64,000 nt of DNA from Bacillota bacterium (GTDB lineage Bacteria; Bacillota; Sulfobacillia; JAJYWN01). A program made the translations under genes and the position numbers. Positions 37,770 to 47,021 of this stretch are shown here, piece after piece (the stretch's first letter is position 1; every line of letters begins with the position of its first letter). Location of the stretch: contig JAJYWN010000067.1 of assembly GCA_021791495.1 (NCBI GenBank), positions 1-64,000 of the forward strand. Direction: 5' to 3'. The notes beneath the pieces were generated by a model, which searched no databases, was not told where the DNA came from, and saw nothing but the letters and a program-made list of their open reading frames with translations.

Positions 37770-38092
37770 ACCAAAAAGCCCCGTCCCAACTGGGACGGGG
37801 CTTACCCGCGGTACCACCCATGTTGACCACTGCGCCGCACGTTTTCCGCCTTCGCACCAGCCCTATAGGCCGGCGGGGATGAGGCCCGCGCCATGGTCCA
37901 CCTTGATCGCAGGCACGGGCCGCCTTGTTCTGACAGGAGGCCGATGCCTTCCCCTGGTAACGGAGGGGTTCCGTCAGTGCCGCTCGCGGGCCCATTCAGC
38001 GGCTTCCCAAAGCGCCGGCCTCGCACCCTCGCCGGCTCGCTTGGTCTGGGATGGCGCCGCCTACTCTTCCCGCGTCATCGCGTTTCTCGCTG
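37770..38092 (-). promoter_or_regulatory. T-box riboswitch (tRNA-Trp sensing) with terminator, upstream of trpS
   Basis: Minus strand: GGGAAGAGTAG, AGCGAGCCGGCGAGGGTGCGAGGCCGGC, specifier GAA-TGG (37997-37992), T-box TGGGTGGTACCGCGG (37820-37806), terminator AAGCCCCGTCCCAGTTGGGACGGGGCTTTTT (37803-37773). Confidence 0.93.
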
Positions 38093-38094
38093 CC

Positions 38095-38100
38095 ATTATA
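38095..38100 (-). promoter_or_regulatory. Candidate -10 box of the trpS T-box transcript
   Basis: TATAAT on the minus strand directly upstream of the T-box leader; -35 not clear. Confidence 0.5.
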
Positions 38101-38513
38101 CACAAGTCGACCATTCCGAGAAACCGAAATCTGGTGACAAGCACCAAACTGGGGCCGCAGGGGGTGCCGCCGGTGGCCCTGGGGGGTAGCGCAGACCCAT
38201 GGTCGGGGGCCAGGGTCGGAAAACCGGGTACTTGCCATTCGCTTACTGTCCGGGAACCCGGACTGTTCAGGTAATTATGTGAACTAGCCTCTCCGCTACA
38301 GGAGGTTTGGGGCCCAGATGGGAGGGGTAGTGTCCGGGTTTCCGGACGCTTTGACACCTGTGAATGTCCGGAAAGCCGACCCTTTGCCCTCGAACTTCGT
38401 TCGTTTCTGGTACAAACCCGTGCCTCGACCTCTTGAACTAGTTCGGATGATTCCTCGGGGCCCGTCTGCCGGTAGGATTGCGTGCACGAGACCGGTAGTA
38501 GCCCGATGGGCGG

Positions 38514-38543
38514 TTGCATTGCCGGTGCCCGACCGTCTATAAT
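38514..38543 (+). promoter_or_regulatory. Candidate sigma-A promoter of ylxM-ffh
   Basis: TTGCAT-N18-TATAAT. Confidence 0.55.
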
Positions 38544-38597
38544 AGCCTGTGGAGTGTAAAGCATTTCTCCTTGACACACTCGGACGGTGGCGGCATA

Positions 38598-39035
38598 GTG
38601 TTACTGGACCGAATGGTGCGCATCGCGATTCTGTACGACTACTATGGCCCGCTGCTCACCGAAAAACAGCGGCGCGTGCTAGAGATGCATTATCAGGACG
38701 ACATGTCGTTGGCCGAAATCGCCGAGATCGAGCAAACCAGCCGTCAGGCGGTCCACGACATCTTGCGGCGCGCTGAGGAGACCTTGCGGGAATTCGAGGC
38801 GAAACTCGGCCTGGCGCGCCAGGGTGAACGAGATGCGCGGCGGATCACCGCCGCGGCGGATTCTTTGGCCAAGGCGATGGCCGCGCTGGAAACCGCGGGA
38901 GAGGCCGGCACCGCGGCCACTGCGCACGTCAAGGCGGCTCTGGCGGCTTTGAGGGACGGAGCCGGTGCCGCTCCAGGCGTCGAGGCCGCACCGGAGGACT
39001 CAAGTGACAGACCAAACAGGGGAGGGCGGAGCTGA
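38598..39035 (+). CDS. ylxM: YlxM/UPF0122 family HTH protein
   Basis: LYDYYGPLLTEKQRRVLEMHYQDDMSLAEIAEIEQTSRQAVHDILRRAEETL; GTG 38598; upstream of ffh. Confidence 0.93.
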   Translation: MLLDRMVRIAILYDYYGPLLTEKQRRVLEMHYQDDMSLAEIAEIEQTSRQAVHDILRRAEETLREFEAKLGLARQGERDARRITAAADSLAKAMAALETAGEAGTAATAHVKAALAALRDGAGAAPGVEAAPEDSSDRPNRGGRS

Positions 39036-40456
39036 TGTTCTTCCAAAACCTAGCTGCTAGGCTCGAAGAAACCTTCAAGCGCCTCCGGGGCCGCGGTAAG
39101 CTGACCGAGGCCGACGTAAACGAAGCCCTGCGTGAAGTGCGGATGGCCCTCCTGGAGGCCGACGTTAACTTCAAGGTCGTCAAGGATTTCACCGCCCGGG
39201 TGAAAGAGAAAGCCATCGGCGGCAACGTCATGGAGAGCCTCACTCCCGGCCAGCAAGTTATCAAGATCGTCCACGAAGAGCTCACTGAACTCATGGGCGG
39301 CCAGTCGGCCCGCCTGAGCCTCGGTAACGCCATCCCGGCCGCCATCATGATGGTGGGGCTGCAGGGTTCCGGTAAGACCACTTCCGCCGCCAAACTGGCG
39401 GCCCACCTGCGTAAGCAGGGCCGGCACCCCCTTCTGGTGGCCTGCGACCCTTACCGTCCAGCCGCCATGGAACAGCTCCGCGTCCTTGGCAAGCAGCTAA
39501 ACATCCCGGTTTACCTACCGCCCGCCGTGGCCGCGGCCGCTGCGGCCGGAGGCGTGGCCGTCATGGCCCCCACGGCCCCCGCGGGGGTCACGGCCGTGCC
39601 ACCCGACCCCGTCCGCACCGCCCGCGAGGGCTTGGAGCACGCCCGAGCCGGCGGCCACGACGTGGCCATCATCGACACCGCCGGCCGCCTCCACGTGGAC
39701 GACGAGCTCATGGCGGAGCTGACCCGTATCAAGGAAGCGGTAAAACCCCAGGAGGTCCTCCTGGTGGTGGACGCCATGGCCGGTCAGGACGCCCTAAACG
39801 TAGCCGAATCCTTCAACCAGCGCGTCGGTATCGATGGTCTGGTCATGACCAAGCTGGACAGCGACGCCCGCGGCGGCGCCGCGCTCTCCGCCCGCAGCGT
39901 CACGGGGCGACCCATCAAGTTCGTGGGCGTGGGCGAGAAGCTGGACGCCCTGGAAGCCTTCCATCCCGAGCGTATGGCCTCGCGTATCCTGGGCATGGGC
40001 GACGTCCTCAGCCTGATCGAGAAGGCTGAGGAAGCCCTGGACGTGAAGAAGGCCGAGGAGATGCAGAAGAAGCTGCTCTCCGCCCAGTTCACCCTGGAAG
40101 ACTTTCTGGAGCAGCTAAAGCAGGTCCGGAAGATGGGGCCATTGGACCAGGTCTTGGGCATGATCCCCGGCCTGGGGAATCTGAAGAAACTGGGCGGCCT
40201 CCAGGTCGACGAGAAAGAACTGGTCAAGGCCGAAGCCATGATCAACTCCATGACCTTGAAAGAGCGCCGCACCCCGGAGATCATCGACGGCAGCCGCCGC
40301 CAGCGCATCGCCCGCGGTAGCGGCACCAGTGTGCAGGACGTCAACCGTCTCCTTCGCCAGTTCGACGAGACGAAGAAGATGTTGAAACGGTTTGCGGGCC
40401 TCGAGAAGGGGCTCCGCAAAGGCAAGGGTGGCAGATTCCCTTTCCCCATGGACTAG
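39035..40456 (+). CDS. ffh: Signal recognition particle protein Ffh
   Basis: MVGLQGSGKTTSAAKLA, DTAGRLHVDDELM, TKLDSDARGGAALS, M-domain GSGTSVQDVNRLLRQFDETKKMLKRF. Confidence 0.97.
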   Translation: MFFQNLAARLEETFKRLRGRGKLTEADVNEALREVRMALLEADVNFKVVKDFTARVKEKAIGGNVMESLTPGQQVIKIVHEELTELMGGQSARLSLGNAIPAAIMMVGLQGSGKTTSAAKLAAHLRKQGRHPLLVACDPYRPAAMEQLRVLGKQLNIPVYLPPAVAAAAAAGGVAVMAPTAPAGVTAVPPDPVRTAREGLEHARAGGHDVAIIDTAGRLHVDDELMAELTRIKEAVKPQEVLLVVDAMAGQDALNVAESFNQRVGIDGLVMTKLDSDARGGAALSARSVTGRPIKFVGVGEKLDALEAFHPERMASRILGMGDVLSLIEKAEEALDVKKAEEMQKKLLSAQFTLEDFLEQLKQVRKMGPLDQVLGMIPGLGNLKKLGGLQVDEKELVKAEAMINSMTLKERRTPEIIDGSRRQRIARGSGTSVQDVNRLLRQFDETKKMLKRFAGLEKGLRKGKGGRFPFPMD

Positions 40457-40469
40457 GAGGTGAACACTA

Positions 40470-40745
40470 ATGGCGGTCAAGATCAGACTGAAGAGGATAG
40501 GTGCCAAGAAAAACCCCTTCTACCGCGTGGTGGTGGCCGATTCCAGGTCCCCGCGCGACGGGCGGTTCATTGAAGAGATCGGCATCTACGACCCGCGGCA
40601 GGACCCGCCCCTCGTTAAGATCGACGGGGACAAAGCCCGGCAGTGGGTGGCGAACGGGGCTCAACCTACCGATACGGTACGCAGCCTGCTGAAGCGCTCG
40701 GGCGTGACCGAGAGCGCGGCGGCCGGCACGGCCGAACAGGCTTAG
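40470..40745 (+). CDS. rpsP: 30S ribosomal protein S16
   Basis: [40 protein letters not shown]. Confidence 0.98.
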   Translation: MAVKIRLKRIGAKKNPFYRVVVADSRSPRDGRFIEEIGIYDPRQDPPLVKIDGDKARQWVANGAQPTDTVRSLLKRSGVTESAAAGTAEQA

Positions 40746-40762
40746 ACCGGGGGGTAAGACCC

Positions 40763-40993
40763 ATGAAAGAACTGGTGGCCGTGTTGGCCAAGGCCATCGT
40801 CGACCAGCCCGACGCCGTCACCGTGGCGGAACACGAGGGCGAGGACGGCGCTACGGTGCTGGAACTCACCGTCGCCTCCGACGATGTGGGCAAGGTCATC
40901 GGACGTCAAGGGCGCGTGATCAAGGCGATCCGCATGGTCGTGAAAGCGGCGGCCGCGAAAGAAGGACGGAAAGTTGCCGTCGAAGTCGTCTAG
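40763..40993 (+). CDS. khpA: KhpA-type KH-domain RNA-binding protein
   Basis: MKELVAVLAKAIVDQPDAV..., KH loop GKVIGRQGRVIKAIR. Confidence 0.94.
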   Translation: MKELVAVLAKAIVDQPDAVTVAEHEGEDGATVLELTVASDDVGKVIGRQGRVIKAIRMVVKAAAAKEGRKVAVEVV

Positions 40994-41540
40994 CCAGGAG
41001 GCGGCGGCGCCTGCCGCGCCTGCTGCGCCTGCTGCGCCTGCCGTGCCGGTAACGACCCAACCGCCGACTGCGGCGGTCGCGCCGGCCGGCGAAGGGCCGT
41101 CCCTTTTGGTTAAGCGGCAGGTCACGGTGAAGGCGCGCCTGACGGAAGCCATGCGCCAGAAGCTGGCGGCGGACTTCCAGGACGCCGTCCGCAAGCTGGA
41201 CGTCGAGCTTTCGCAGCTGGAGTTCCAGGGCAAACGTCTCCTGGCGGACGCGGAAAAAGGGGGTCCGGAGCGGACCGCGGCCGTCTCCGCGCAACTCTCC
41301 GGGGAGCGACAGAAAAGGCAAGAACAGAAAGTACGGATCCTTGAAAGCCTGAAAGAGCTGGGCAAGATGTCCTTGGGCACCGAAATCGTCCAGGGCACCG
41401 TGGAGAGTCTGGCCGAGGTCCGCGTGGGTGACCGCCTAGCCCTAGTCACGGCAGCCGAAGTCGTGGTGGAAGACGGCATCGTCGTCGCCATCCGCGACGG
41501 TGGCAACGTGACCATCCTTGAAGGGAGCGCTCGCGGCTGA
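40974..41540 (+). CDS. ylqD: YlqD-like protein
   Basis: Position between khpA and rimM; LLVKRQVTVKARLTEAMRQKL, coiled coil, C-terminal VRVGDRLALVTAAEVVVEDGIVVAI; Ala/Pro-rich N-terminus. Confidence 0.75.
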   Translation: MPSKSSSQEAAAPAAPAAPAAPAVPVTTQPPTAAVAPAGEGPSLLVKRQVTVKARLTEAMRQKLAADFQDAVRKLDVELSQLEFQGKRLLADAEKGGPERTAAVSAQLSGERQKRQEQKVRILESLKELGKMSLGTEIVQGTVESLAEVRVGDRLALVTAAEVVVEDGIVVAIRDGGNVTILEGSARG

Positions 41541-42142
41541 TGCTCATCACCATCGGGCAGGTTGGGGCGCCCCACGGTGTGAAGGGTGAGTTCCGCGTCC
41601 ATCCGGCGACCGATTTCCCGGAGCGGTTTGCCCGCACGAAGGAAGTCCACGTCGTCTTGGGCGGGAGTCCCGACGCGGCGGCCCGAAGGTACCGCGTCCA
41701 TAGCGCCCGTCCATCCGCGGGAGGCCTCGGGGGCGGAGCCGGAACGGCCACCGGGCCGTGGCTCATGTCTCTGGAGGGCGTGACCACCCGGGAAGCGGCG
41801 GCGGCGCTCGGCGGTGCCTTGTTGAAAGTACCGGAGGAGGAACTGACCCCTCTGCCCGAAGGGCACTTCTACCTGTTCCAGATCGTTGGGCTCTGGGCCG
41901 TGACCACGGACGGGCGGCCGGTGGGCAAGGTGGTCGACGTTCTGAAGTACCAGGCCAACGATGTATACGTGGTGCGCCCCGAGGCGGCCGCGAGCGGTAC
42001 CGACGCCGGCACCGGTGGCGCGGATGGCGGCAAACAGGCCGATTACCTGATCCCGGCCATCCGGGAAGCCGTGGCGGAGATCGACGTCAAGGGAGGGCGC
42101 CTGGTTCTGCGGCGCCACCCCGGGGAAACTGAAGAAGCATGA
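41540..42142 (+). CDS. rimM: 16S rRNA processing protein RimM
   Basis: [56 protein letters not shown]. Confidence 0.95.
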   Translation: MLITIGQVGAPHGVKGEFRVHPATDFPERFARTKEVHVVLGGSPDAAARRYRVHSARPSAGGLGGGAGTATGPWLMSLEGVTTREAAAALGGALLKVPEEELTPLPEGHFYLFQIVGLWAVTTDGRPVGKVVDVLKYQANDVYVVRPEAAASGTDAGTGGADGGKQADYLIPAIREAVAEIDVKGGRLVLRRHPGETEEA

Positions 42143-43032
42143 TCATTGACATCATCACTATCTTCCCCGACATGTTCAGGGGGCCTTTCACCGAGAGCAT
42201 GATCGGACGGGCCATGGAGTCCGGCCTGGTGGACATCCGCATCCACAACCTCCGGGATTATGCGGAGGGGCGGCACAAGGTCACCGACGATTACCCTTTC
42301 GGCGGTGGTGCGGGGATGGTCATGAAGCCGGAACCCATTTTCGCCGCGGTGGAGGACCTGGTGGGACAGACGGCGCCATGGGGGCCGGATGGTCCCGGCG
42401 CCGGGACGCGCGTCATTCTGCTCTGCCCCCAGGGGCGGACCTTTGACCAGTTCGCCGCCCGGGAACTCTCGGGAGCGGAGCGACTGGTCTTCATCTGTGG
42501 CCACTATGAAGGGGTGGATGAGCGGGTCCGGCAGGCCTTGGTGACCGACGAGTTCTCGCTGGGCGACTTCATCCTAACGGGCGGAGAACCGGCGGCCATC
42601 GCCATGGTGGACGCTGTCGTCCGGCTGGTCCCGGGGGTGCTGGGGCACGAACTGTCGGCGGTGGAGGAATCTTACAGCGACGGGCTGCTCGAGTACCCGC
42701 AGTACACCAGGCCCAAGGACTTCCGGGAGTGGAGTGTGCCGGACGTTTTGTTGTCCGGGCACCACGAGAACATCAGGAAATGGCGCCGGGAGCAGTCGCT
42801 CCGGAGGACACTGGCGCGGCGGCCGGACCTCTTGGCCGCGGCCACGGCCACAGCGGGCCTGACTGAGAAAGAACGGCTCTATCTGGCGGAGTTGGAGTCT
42901 GGAGGAGGCCGGGACCGAGCCGAAACCGGCCACGGGAATGTGGGCGACGGCACCGGCCGCGGCGACGCGGGGGACGGACACGCCGCCGGTGACAGCGGTG
43001 CACAGGAGAAAAAAGGGTCCAAGCATGGGTAA
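42139..43032 (+). CDS. trmD: tRNA (guanine(37)-N1)-methyltransferase
   Basis: [58 protein letters not shown]. Confidence 0.97.
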   Translation: MIIDIITIFPDMFRGPFTESMIGRAMESGLVDIRIHNLRDYAEGRHKVTDDYPFGGGAGMVMKPEPIFAAVEDLVGQTAPWGPDGPGAGTRVILLCPQGRTFDQFAARELSGAERLVFICGHYEGVDERVRQALVTDEFSLGDFILTGGEPAAIAMVDAVVRLVPGVLGHELSAVEESYSDGLLEYPQYTRPKDFREWSVPDVLLSGHHENIRKWRREQSLRRTLARRPDLLAAATATAGLTEKERLYLAELESGGGRDRAETGHGNVGDGTGRGDAGDGHAAGDSGAQEKKGSKHG

Positions 43033-43033
43033 C

Positions 43034-43061
43034 TTGACTTCCAAAAGCCGTATGCTATAAT
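43034..43061 (+). promoter_or_regulatory. Sigma-A promoter of rplS
   Basis: TTGACT-N16-TATAAT. Confidence 0.75.
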
Positions 43062-43091
43062 ATGCCATGTTGCAGAAAGGAGGCGTTCGCC

Positions 43092-43436
43092 GTGGACATC
43101 ATCCGCACTATAGAGCAGGCCCAGATGCGTAACGACATCCCGGCTTTTGCTCCCGGCGACACCGTCCGCGTTCACGTGAAAGTCATCGAGGGCGGCCGGG
43201 AAAGAATCCAGGCCTACGAAGGAATCGTCATCAACCGGAAGAGTGGCGGCGTTTCGGAGACCTTCACCGTGCGCCGGGTCAGCTACGGCGTGGGTGTGGA
43301 AAGGACTTTTCCGCTTCACTCCCCGCGCATAGACCACATCGAGGTCCTGCGCCACGGGCGTGTCCGCCGCGCCAAGCTCTATTACCTGCGCGGCCTGAGA
43401 GGCAAGGCGGCCCGTATCCGGGAAAAGAGAGTCTAG
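43092..43436 (+). CDS. rplS: 50S ribosomal protein L19
   Basis: [66 protein letters not shown] start after aaaggagg. Confidence 0.98.
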   Translation: MDIIRTIEQAQMRNDIPAFAPGDTVRVHVKVIEGGRERIQAYEGIVINRKSGGVSETFTVRRVSYGVGVERTFPLHSPRIDHIEVLRHGRVRRAKLYYLRGLRGKAARIREKRV

Positions 43437-43509
43437 GAGCTTAGAGGATCAACCTACGTGGGGGCTGGGCATACCGGTCCCCTCTTAGTGTCTTTGGGGG
43501 CCTTGGACT

Positions 43510-44022
43510 TTGCAGGAGAAGTCATTCTGGCTGGACATGGCCGAAACCGTCATCATCGCCGTAATCTTGGCCTTTGTTCTGAAAACCTACGTCATCGAGA
43601 CGACGATCGTGAACGGTCCGTCCATGGAGCCCACGCTGTACACCAACGAGCGCCTCTGGTCCATCAAGTTCATCTATAGGTTCACTACCCCGAAGCGCGG
43701 GGATATCGTGGTCTTCGCCTATCCGCTCGACCCCAAGCGTGATTTCGTGAAAAGGGTCATCGCCGTGGCCGGCGATAAGATCGAGGTACGGAATGGCCAG
43801 ACCTACGTGAACGGCATACCTCAGGTGGAACCCTACGTGAAGTACCCGGGGGGGCCCGACTATCCGCCGACCCTGATCGCCAAGGGTTTCATCTTCGTGA
43901 TGGGTGATAACCGACGCAACAGTGACGACAGCCGGACCTTCGGACCAGTGCCCCTGAAGAACCTGAAAGGGCACCCGTTCCTCCGGTACTGGCCGGTAAA
44001 CCGGACCCAGTTTGTGCGCTAG
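43510..44022 (+). CDS. lepB: Signal peptidase I
   Basis: VNGPSMEPTL (Ser), KRGDIVVFAYP, DFVKRVIAVAGDKIEV (Lys), MGDNRRNSDDSRTFGPV. Confidence 0.96.
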   Translation: MQEKSFWLDMAETVIIAVILAFVLKTYVIETTIVNGPSMEPTLYTNERLWSIKFIYRFTTPKRGDIVVFAYPLDPKRDFVKRVIAVAGDKIEVRNGQTYVNGIPQVEPYVKYPGGPDYPPTLIAKGFIFVMGDNRRNSDDSRTFGPVPLKNLKGHPFLRYWPVNRTQFVR

Positions 44023-44044
44023 AGTTCGTTCACGGTCAAGACCG

Positions 44045-44070
44045 GCCGCCGGAGCATCCGGCGGCTTTTT
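44045..44070 (+). terminator. Rho-independent terminator after lepB
   Basis: GCCGCCGGA-GCA-TCCGGCGGC-TTTTT. Confidence 0.9.
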
Positions 44071-44131
44071 GATCGCCCCGCGTCCCGTGGCGGGACCATA
44101 ATAATGGTGACAAGGAGGTGCGGACCGCGAC

Positions 44132-45061
44132 ATGACGCCGGAAGACGACCGCGACTTACTACCGATGAAAGTGGTGGCCCCCAACCCCGGCCACATGGCC
44201 CGAGCGCGCCGGGAGCTCCGAGAGAACCTGAGACTCGTGGATGTGGTCCTGGAACTCCTTGACGCCCGCGCTCCCCTGGCCAGCCGCAACCCCTCCCTGT
44301 CCCGCGCCGTTGGGGAGAAGCCCAGGGTGATCGTGCTGAACAAGGCTGACCTGGCGGACCCGGAGGCGACCGCCCGCTGGGTGGCCTTCTTCCGGCGGGG
44401 CGGCGCCGAGGCGGTGTCCCTGGAGGCCCAATCGGGGCGAGGACTGGACCAGATGGAAGTGGCGGCGGGCCGCGCCGCCAAGAAGCCGGTAGCCCGTATC
44501 ATGCTGGTGGGCATTCCGAACGTGGGGAAATCTTCCCTATTGAACCGACTGGCGGGCCGGGCCCGGGCCCGCGTGGGCGCCCTACCGGGAGTGACCCGCG
44601 GCAAACAGTGGGTGAAGACCAAAGCGGGGCACCTTCTCCTGGACCTGCCGGGCATCTTCCCGCCCAGCTTCGCCGGGGAGAACGAGCAATGGGCCCTGGC
44701 GGTCACCGGGGCCCTGCCGGACTTCGCCTACGACCACGAGGTGGCCGCGGCACGCCTGGCGGAATTGCTGAGGCACGGGCGGTATGCGGCGGTCTACTCC
44801 GAACGATTCGGCCTGGCGCCGGAAGATGCCGCCGCCGAGCCGTTGGCGGCCTTGGCCCGGCAGCGTGGATACGTGGGGGCGGGGGGACGCCCGGACACGG
44901 CCAGAGCCGCCGATGCCTTGCTAAAGGACTTTCGCCTGGGGGTGCTGGGCCGGGTGACTCTGGAGCAGCCCGGGACGTCCACCACCCCAAAAACGGTTTC
45001 CACCGGCAGGAAACCCGGGACCCCTTCCGAACCCTCCCAAACAGAAGACACAGAAGCCTGA
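44132..45061 (+). CDS. rbgA: Ribosome biogenesis GTPase RbgA (YlqF)
   Basis: GHMARARRELRENLRLVDVVLELLDARAPLASRNP, VLNKADLAD, GIPNVGKSSLLNRLAG, DLPGI. Confidence 0.95.
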   Translation: MTPEDDRDLLPMKVVAPNPGHMARARRELRENLRLVDVVLELLDARAPLASRNPSLSRAVGEKPRVIVLNKADLADPEATARWVAFFRRGGAEAVSLEAQSGRGLDQMEVAAGRAAKKPVARIMLVGIPNVGKSSLLNRLAGRARARVGALPGVTRGKQWVKTKAGHLLLDLPGIFPPSFAGENEQWALAVTGALPDFAYDHEVAAARLAELLRHGRYAAVYSERFGLAPEDAAAEPLAALARQRGYVGAGGRPDTARAADALLKDFRLGVLGRVTLEQPGTSTTPKTVSTGRKPGTPSEPSQTEDTEA

Positions 45062-45103
45062 CTCTGTTTCATCTAGCAGGCAGTCGGGCAGCATGAGTCC
45101 AGA

Positions 45104-45895
45104 GTGGGGGATGGGCGGTTGGCGGTGCAGCCGGGGCGGGAACGCGTCAAGGTCCGCAGGGGCGAGAGCGTGCTCGACGCGTGGGAGAGAGAGCGGGGGC
45201 GGCTCCGCGGCCTGGTCGTCCACGAACTGGCGGCTTGGACCGCCGGGGCAAAATCGGTGGCGGGCGTCGATGAAGCCGGCCGGGGCCCCCTGGCAGGCCC
45301 CGTGGTGGCCGCCGCTGTCATCCTGCGCGAGGAGGCTGTTCGGAATCCGGACCGCTATCTGGTAGGGCTGGACGATTCGAAGAAGCTCTCGCCGGAGGCA
45401 AGAGAAGCCCTTTTCCCGAAAATCCACGAAGCCGCTCTGGCGGTGGGCGCAGCTTTTGTGAGCGCCGAGCGCATCGACGCCCTGAACATCCGAAAGGCCA
45501 GCTTCGAAGCCATGCGGCTGGCGCTTCGGGCCATGAAGACCGTCCCCGACAAAGTCCTGGTGGACGGTTTCACCATTCCGGACCTCTCCCTCCAGCAGCA
45601 AGCCATCATCGGCGGCGATGCCCTGTCCCTTTCCATCGCCGCCGCTTCCGTGGTGGCGAAAGTCCTCCGTGACCGGCACATGGTCGAGCTGGATGACCGG
45701 TATCCAGGGTACGGTTTGGCTAAGCACAAGGGGTATGCCACGAAGGAGCATTACCGGGCGCTGCGGCTGTTGGGTCCCTGCCCTGAGCACCGGGTGAGCT
45801 TCCTTTCGGGACCACCGGTCTCCGAGGAAGATGCCGACGGCGGTGAAGTGCCCGCCGGCGAGAGCCCCCCCGGCGAGACACCTCCTGATGACTGA
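45104..45895 (+). CDS. rnhB: Ribonuclease HII
   Basis: VAGVDEAGRGPLAGPVVAAAVIL, GLDDSKKLS, YGLAKHKGYATKEHYRAL; start could be internal. Confidence 0.95.
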   Translation: MGDGRLAVQPGRERVKVRRGESVLDAWERERGRLRGLVVHELAAWTAGAKSVAGVDEAGRGPLAGPVVAAAVILREEAVRNPDRYLVGLDDSKKLSPEAREALFPKIHEAALAVGAAFVSAERIDALNIRKASFEAMRLALRAMKTVPDKVLVDGFTIPDLSLQQQAIIGGDALSLSIAAASVVAKVLRDRHMVELDDRYPGYGLAKHKGYATKEHYRALRLLGPCPEHRVSFLSGPPVSEEDADGGEVPAGESPPGETPPDD

Positions 45896-46238
45896 GGCTC
45901 ACACCTACGGGCGGGAGGCTGAGGCCCGGGCCGCGGAGTTTCTCGAAAGGAACGGGTTCCGGGTCCTGGAACGCAATTACCGCTGCCGTGCCGGGGAGAT
46001 TGACCTGGTGGCGATGGACGGACAGACGCTGGTGTTCGTGGAGGTGAAGGCGCGCCATTCCTCCACCTACGGGTCGGCCGCGGAAGCGATCGACCAGCGC
46101 AAGACCGTCCGGTTGCGTAAAGCGGCCGCGGCATATTTGGCCCGGCGTGGCGTCACCGGCGCGTACGACTTTCTGGCCTGCCGCTTCGACGCCATTCTCT
46201 TCAATCCGGAAATCGAGCACCTCCGGGACATACTCTAG
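45888..46238 (+). CDS. yraN: YraN/UPF0102 endonuclease-like protein
   Basis: GREAEARAAEFLERNGFRVLERNYRCRAGEIDLVAMDGQTLVFVEVKARHS. Confidence 0.95.
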   Translation: MTEAHTYGREAEARAAEFLERNGFRVLERNYRCRAGEIDLVAMDGQTLVFVEVKARHSSTYGSAAEAIDQRKTVRLRKAAAAYLARRGVTGAYDFLACRFDAILFNPEIEHLRDIL

Positions 46239-46290
46239 CGCCCGTGCGGCGTTCTCCGCGCCGGAGGCGCCGGCGATACTGATGAGGACA

Positions 46291-46318
46291 GCCCGGGGCG
46301 CCTGGAGGCGCCCCGGGC
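46291..46318. terminator. Strong bidirectional hairpin between convergent yraN and the cytochrome gene
   Basis: GCCCGGGGCGCC-TGGA-GGCGCCCCGGGC, perfect 12-bp stem; U-tract not obvious. Confidence 0.6.
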
Positions 46319-46330
46319 CCGGAGTCTCTC

Positions 46331-46783
46331 CTAGTCCGTCAGTCCCTTGACACTCATGTCGCCGGTTTTGGCGTCCAAGACATGGCAGGCGTTGCAGTAG
46401 GCCTTCTTGCTTTCGGTAAAGTTCTTACTGTTCAGGTGGATAGGGTGGACCACCACGGCAAGCCTGGCCGGCTTGGCGCCAATGGGTGCGTCCGTCTTGT
46501 GGCAGGTCACGCACGTGTTGACCGTGGCGTCAGCGGGCAGGGTCGGGTGGCTGGCCACTTTCTTGACCTCGGCCGAGAGGGTGTAGTCCTTATCCCCAGA
46601 TTTCACATGGCAGCTGGCGCAACCGTTCGGCGCGGGGTCGGGCGGCGGGATCTGCACCACCTGGACCTCCTTTGGAACTTCGACGATCTTCTCCCTGGTG
46701 CAGGCCGCGCCGGCAAAGGCGGTCAGCAGCAACACCAGGGTCAGGACCAGCCAAAAGGCGGCACTCCGAGCGGATAATCGCAA
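46331..46783 (-). CDS. Triheme c-type cytochrome lipoprotein-like protein
   Basis: Signal peptide with lipobox-like AFAGAAC; three CxxCH motifs (CASCH, CVTCH, CNACH) plus additional His residues. Confidence 0.8.
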   Translation of the reverse strand: MRLSARSAAFWLVLTLVLLLTAFAGAACTREKIVEVPKEVQVVQIPPPDPAPNGCASCHVKSGDKDYTLSAEVKKVASHPTLPADATVNTCVTCHKTDAPIGAKPARLAVVVHPIHLNSKNFTESKKAYCNACHVLDAKTGDMSVKGLTD

Positions 46784-47021
46784 TGGCCCTCCTCCTCTCT
46801 GTTACAAGCTGTGATAAGCGGCAGAGTGCTTGCGGAGAGTATTATTGGTTCCGGCCGCCCCTTTTAGCAGTTGACTGATGTTTGCCCGGTCCGGGCGTAT
46901 CTATGCCGGAGGCGGGAGAAAGGGGATAGTGGCCGCATCGGGCCACGATCGAAAACCCCGGCTGGAAACGGCAGGATTTACGCCGGGCGGATGCAAGCGG
47001 TGTCCAGAGGAGGTGGTCGCT

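Noticed and set aside
37726-37995. N-terminal 90-aa extension of trpS in the ORF track
   Set aside because: This is T-box leader and terminator sequence; the real TrpS N-terminus starts at MDVRTENR or METHRK.
41001-41050. GCCTGCTGCGCC microsatellite-like run as an independent repeat element
   Set aside because: In frame within ylqD and encodes an Ala/Pro-rich N-terminus; treated as low-complexity coding sequence.
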